Source: Candidatus Eiseniibacteriota bacterium (GTDB taxonomy: Bacteria > Orphanbacterota > Orphanbacteria > Orphanbacterales > Orphanbacteraceae). From it: a stretch of DNA of 6,817 bases. This document shows, piece after piece, positions 4,347 through 6,817 of the stretch; the stretch's first letter is position 1; each line of letters begins with the position of its first letter. The DNA lies in NCBI GenBank assembly GCA_024276995.1, contig JAJRWB010000068.1, positions 1-6,817 of the forward strand, read 5' to 3'. The position numbers were made by a program, and so were the translations under genes. The notes under the pieces are model-generated. The model searched no databases. It worked only from the letters and a program-made list of their open reading frames with translations, and was not told the DNA's origin.

Positions 4347-5446
4347 TTCTGGAAAGCCTTTCGCTGCACGATTTCCGCAACTTTCAGGATGTGGAGATCG
4401 AGGCCAGCCGGGGTGGAGCGGTGATCTGGGGTCCGAACGGCCGGGGGAAAACGAATCTCCTCGAGGCGATCTTCATTCTCGGCGCCACCCGTTCTCACAG
4501 GACCCGGAAGGATGTCGAACTCATCCGGTTCGGATGTCCCTTCTTCCGTGTGAGCGGTCGCTTCCGGAAGGAGGACGCCGGGCGGACGACGATCTCCCTT
4601 TCCTACGAGCGCAACGGAAGGAAGAGGGGAAGGATCGACGGGAAGGAGAAGGAGAAGCTCTCGTCGATGGTGGGACATTGCGGCGTGATTCTCGTCTCTC
4701 CCGACGACGTGGAAATCACCGGGGGAGAACCGGAAAAGCGCCGGCAGTTTCTCGACCTGATGCTCTGCACGGTAGACGGCGTCTACCTTCGCGCGCTCAG
4801 GGAGTACAACAGGATTCTCAGGCAGAGGGGGAGCATCCTGAGGGATTTTCGGGAGAGAGACCGGGGGGGGCTTCTCGATCCGTGGGATCGACAGCTTGCC
4901 GAAGGGGCCGCTTCGATCACCTCCGCGCGCTCCGCCGCGGTAAGCCGCCTCGGACCTCTCGCGGAGGAGTCGTACGGCAAACTGGGAGGAGGCGAAATAT
5001 TCACGGTGGCGTACCGGCCGGGTGCGGGGGAAGGCCCCGAGTGGACGAGCGAACAGGTCTACGATCGGATCGTTGCGGCGAGGGAGGAGGATCTCCGTAC
5101 GAGACGCACCTCGATCGGTCCACACCGGGACGACCTTCTCTTCCGGCTCGACGACCGGCCGATCCGGAATTTCGGGTCCCGGGGACAGCATCGCACGGCG
5201 GTGCTCGCCCTGAAGCTGGCGGCGGTGGAACTGATGAAGGAGCGGCTCGGCGACGATCCGATCGTTCTGCTCGACGATGTGTTCACCGAACTCGATGCCG
5301 GCAGGGCGAGGAGACTCGCCGATCATCTGCCGGGGGCGGGCCAGGTGTTCGCCACCGGCACCGGCAGGGCGGACCTGGCCGAGTATTTTCCCGGCGCGAC
5401 CGCGTTTTCGGTGAACGAAGAAGGGGGCGTCGTTCGTGAGATCTGA
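4343..5446 (+). CDS. recF: DNA replication and repair protein RecF
   Basis: RecF is an SMC-like ATPase that acts with RecO and RecR to load RecA at single-strand gaps. The 367-residue protein begins MILESLSLHDFRNF, typical of the family. It shows Walker A GPNGRGKT (30-37), a SPDDVEI-GGEPEKRRQFLD block (119-138), IGPHRDDL (258-265), the ABC-type signature region GSRGQHRT (278-285) and Walker B IVLLDDVFTELD (307-318). The GTG start overlaps the dnaN stop (GTGA) and has no strong ribosome-binding site of its own, so coupling to dnaN is likely. A run of eight G residues (4863-4870) encodes part of RDRGGLLD and is a plausible slippage site, though the frame is intact here. The 3' end overlaps the next gene by 11 bases. 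Confidence 0.97.
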   Translation: MILESLSLHDFRNFQDVEIEASRGGAVIWGPNGRGKTNLLEAIFILGATRSHRTRKDVELIRFGCPFFRVSGRFRKEDAGRTTISLSYERNGRKRGRIDGKEKEKLSSMVGHCGVILVSPDDVEITGGEPEKRRQFLDLMLCTVDGVYLRALREYNRILRQRGSILRDFRERDRGGLLDPWDRQLAEGAASITSARSAAVSRLGPLAEESYGKLGGGEIFTVAYRPGAGEGPEWTSEQVYDRIVAAREEDLRTRRTSIGPHRDDLLFRLDDRPIRNFGSRGQHRTAVLALKLAAVELMKERLGDDPIVLLDDVFTELDAGRARRLADHLPGAGQVFATGTGRADLAEYFPGATAFSVNEEGGVVREI

Positions 5447-5747
5447 TTGGCGGTCCGCTGGCGACCTGATCGCGACGGTGCTCGATCGGGCGGGAATCAC
5501 CGAAGGTTTCCGGCGGCATTCGGCCCTTTCCCACTGGGATGAGGTGGTGGGTGAGAAGATCGGCCGGAAGGCGCGGCCGAGGGAATTAAGGGGGAAAACG
5601 CTGATCGTCGACGTGGAAAGCAGCGCCTGGGTTCACGAACTGACCTATTTGAAAAGCGAGATTCTGTGCGACCTGAACCGGAAAGTCGGGGGGGACGCGA
5701 TCGACAGGATCGTATTCCTGGTAGGGGGATCGGTGGAGGAAAGATGA
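5436..5747 (+). CDS. dciA: DUF721 / DciA-like protein, probable replicative helicase loader
   Basis: This 103-residue protein has the DUF721 (DciA) features: an N-terminal helix ([12 protein letters not shown]), then [20 protein letters not shown] (about 31-50), a hydrophobic strand [14 protein letters not shown] (56-69) and [11 protein letters not shown] (71-81). Family members are small KH-like, nucleic-acid-binding proteins. DciA promotes loading of the DnaB helicase in bacteria that lack DnaC or DnaI. Some DUF721 proteins are uncharacterised, so the loader role here rests on family and location rather than on catalytic residues. The GTG start at 5436 has AAGGGGG eight bases upstream and overlaps recF by 11 bases. 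The stop overlaps the gyrB ATG. Position between recF and gyrB is common for this family in several phyla. The protein is short, with no long disordered C-terminal tail. Confidence 0.87.
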   Translation: MRSDWRSAGDLIATVLDRAGITEGFRRHSALSHWDEVVGEKIGRKARPRELRGKTLIVDVESSAWVHELTYLKSEILCDLNRKVGGDAIDRIVFLVGGSVEER

Positions 5748-6817
5748 GCGGGGATATGACGAAAGAAAGAGACGAACAAGTCCCCTCGGGGGAGTACGGC
5801 GCCGACAAGATCACCGTTTTGAAGGGTCTCGACGCCGTGCGCCGTCGTCCCGCCATGTACATCGGGAGCACCTCGTCGAGAGGGCTCCATCATCTCGTCT
5901 ATGAGGTGGTGGACAACTCGATCGACGAAGCGCTCGCCGGGCACTGTACCGAGGTGAACGTCACCATTCACGAAGACAACACGGTTACCGTGGTCGACAA
6001 CGGCCGCGGCATCCCCGTGGGGGAACATCCCGAACAGAAGCGCCCCGCCGTCGAGGTGGTGATGACCATGCTACACGCCGGCGGTAAGTTCGACAACCGC
6101 ACCTACAAGGTTTCGGGTGGTCTTCACGGCGTCGGCGTTTCGGTGGTGAACGCCCTCTCCGAGGAGCTGTGTCTCGAAATCTACCGTAACGGCAAGGTCT
6201 ACCGACAGACATACGCCCGCGGAAAGATCACCTCCGATCTCGAAGTGACGGGCGAAACCGACCGGTCGGGCACGAAGATCACGTTCAAACCGGACGGCGA
6301 GATCTTCACCGAGACGGTGTTCAGCTACGAGACGCTCTCCCACCGGATGCGCGAACTCGCTTTTCTGAACAAGGGGCTGAAGATATCCATCGTCGACGAG
6401 GGAACCAGAAAGAAGGACGAGTACCTCTACGAGGGCGGGCTGGTCGAATACGTGAAACTCCTGAACAAGAACAAGGAGGTTCTTCACGAACCGATCCACG
6501 TCGACAAGGACCGGGACAGAACGGGTGTGGAGATCGCCGTTCAGTACAACAACGGCTACCAGGAGACGCTCTTCTCGTATGTGAACGCCATCAACACGCT
6601 CGAGGGGGGAACCCATCTTTCCGGCTTCAAGACGGCCCTCACCCGCACGATCAACAACTACGGGAACAAGGCGGGGATTTTCAAGAACGGTCAAACGTTG
6701 TCGGGGGAGGACGTGAGAGAGGGGCTCACCGCGGTGGTGAACGTGAAGCTCCTCGATCCGCAGTTCGAGGGACAGACGAAGACGAAACTCGGCAACAGCG
6801 AAGTGCGGGGAATTGTC
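5744..6817 (+). CDS. gyrB: DNA gyrase subunit B, N-terminal part (truncated by window edge)
   Basis: The visible 358 codons cover the GHKL ATPase and transducer domains of the type II topoisomerase that introduces negative supercoils. ATP-site features are [12 protein letters not shown] (53-64, with the catalytic glutamate E54 and the magnesium-binding N58), VVDNGRGIP (83-91), TMLHAGGKF (108-116) and the lid [15 protein letters not shown] (125-139). The QTKTKLGN loop (344-351) contains the expected Q344 and K346. R148, equivalent by offset to the E. coli coumarin-contact Arg136, is present. The TOPRIM and C-terminal domains lie beyond the window. The ATG at 5744 overlaps the DUF721 stop (ATGA) and has GGAGG four bases upstream; ATG 5756 is an alternative. 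GyrB rather than ParE is favoured by the neighbours, but ParE cannot be excluded formally from this half alone. Confidence 0.95.
   Translation, partial: MSGDMTKERDEQVPSGEYGADKITVLKGLDAVRRRPAMYIGSTSSRGLHHLVYEVVDNSIDEALAGHCTEVNVTIHEDNTVTVVDNGRGIPVGEHPEQKRPAVEVVMTMLHAGGKFDNRTYKVSGGLHGVGVSVVNALSEELCLEIYRNGKVYRQTYARGKITSDLEVTGETDRSGTKITFKPDGEIFTETVFSYETLSHRMRELAFLNKGLKISIVDEGTRKKDEYLYEGGLVEYVKLLNKNKEVLHEPIHVDKDRDRTGVEIAVQYNNGYQETLFSYVNAINTLEGGTHLSGFKTALTRTINNYGNKAGIFKNGQTLSGEDVREGLTAVVNVKLLDPQFEGQTKTKLGNSEVRGIV

Noticed and set aside
4228-5439. A 403-codon plus-strand frame over the dnaN end and recF
   Set aside because: It is very rich in Arg, Gly and Ser, as expected for an alternative frame of GC-rich coding DNA. 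The recF frame contains all expected motifs.
3162-5500. Long minus-strand frames opposite dnaN and recF (3162-4220 and 4307-5500)
   Set aside because: They are antisense shadows of two clear genes, with no ribosome-binding site or domain and with low-complexity Arg/His/Pro-rich products.
6071-6694. A 207-codon minus-strand frame opposite gyrB
   Set aside because: It mirrors the codon structure of gyrB and has no independent support. GyrB motifs run through the whole region on the plus strand.

Overview
This window is a bacterial chromosome replication-origin locus. The layout is yidD-rnpA-rpmH running leftward, then the origin and dnaA-dnaN-recF-dciA(DUF721)-gyrB running rightward. The DNA is GC-rich (about 60% by eye) with frequent GTG and TTG starts. 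Gene order is the ancestral bacterial oriC order and every protein matches a housekeeping family. The sequence does not fix the phylum. A Gram-negative, possibly uncultured, high-GC lineage is my guess, not a demonstration. No mobile element, CRISPR array, tRNA or rRNA is visible.

Left part (1-707, minus strand): the 5' part of yidD (cut by the window edge), rnpA and a 44-codon rpmH that starts with GTG. They are tightly packed and read from a good sigma70-type promoter at 782-810. Their products serve the ribosome (L34), tRNA 5' processing (RNase P protein) and membrane-protein insertion (YidD).

Origin, left half (708-1282): the rpmH promoter and leader, a candidate dnaA promoter (942-971), and DnaA boxes at 917, 1157, 1210 and 1232. 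All four boxes point the same way, and three sit just ahead of the dnaA ribosome-binding site. dnaA follows (1283-2668). Origin, right half (2669-3230): a second cluster of DnaA boxes with the TGTGGA core, then a CTA-CTA-CGA-CTA-CTA tract, a T8 run and TATAAA. This is the arrangement of the Bacillus subtilis basal unwinding system (boxes, GC-rich spacer, DnaA-trios, AT-rich unwinding element), placed as in B. subtilis between dnaA and dnaN. The origin is therefore most likely bipartite, with strand opening near 2935-2962.

Right part (3140-6817): a clear promoter (TTGCCC-N17-TATACT) drives dnaN, followed by recF, a short DUF721/DciA gene and the N-terminal half of gyrB. Each junction overlaps (4, 11 and 3 bases), so the four genes look translationally coupled. 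They supply the sliding clamp, a gap-repair ATPase, a probable replicative-helicase loader and the gyrase ATPase subunit, so initiation, elongation, repair and topology functions sit in one block beside the origin.

I see no unknown protein system here. The most informative element is the origin architecture in the dnaA-dnaN gap. Smaller observations are a Shine-Dalgarno-masking hairpin before rnpA, a head-to-head DnaA-box pair, and overlapping inverted repeats in the dnaN leader.
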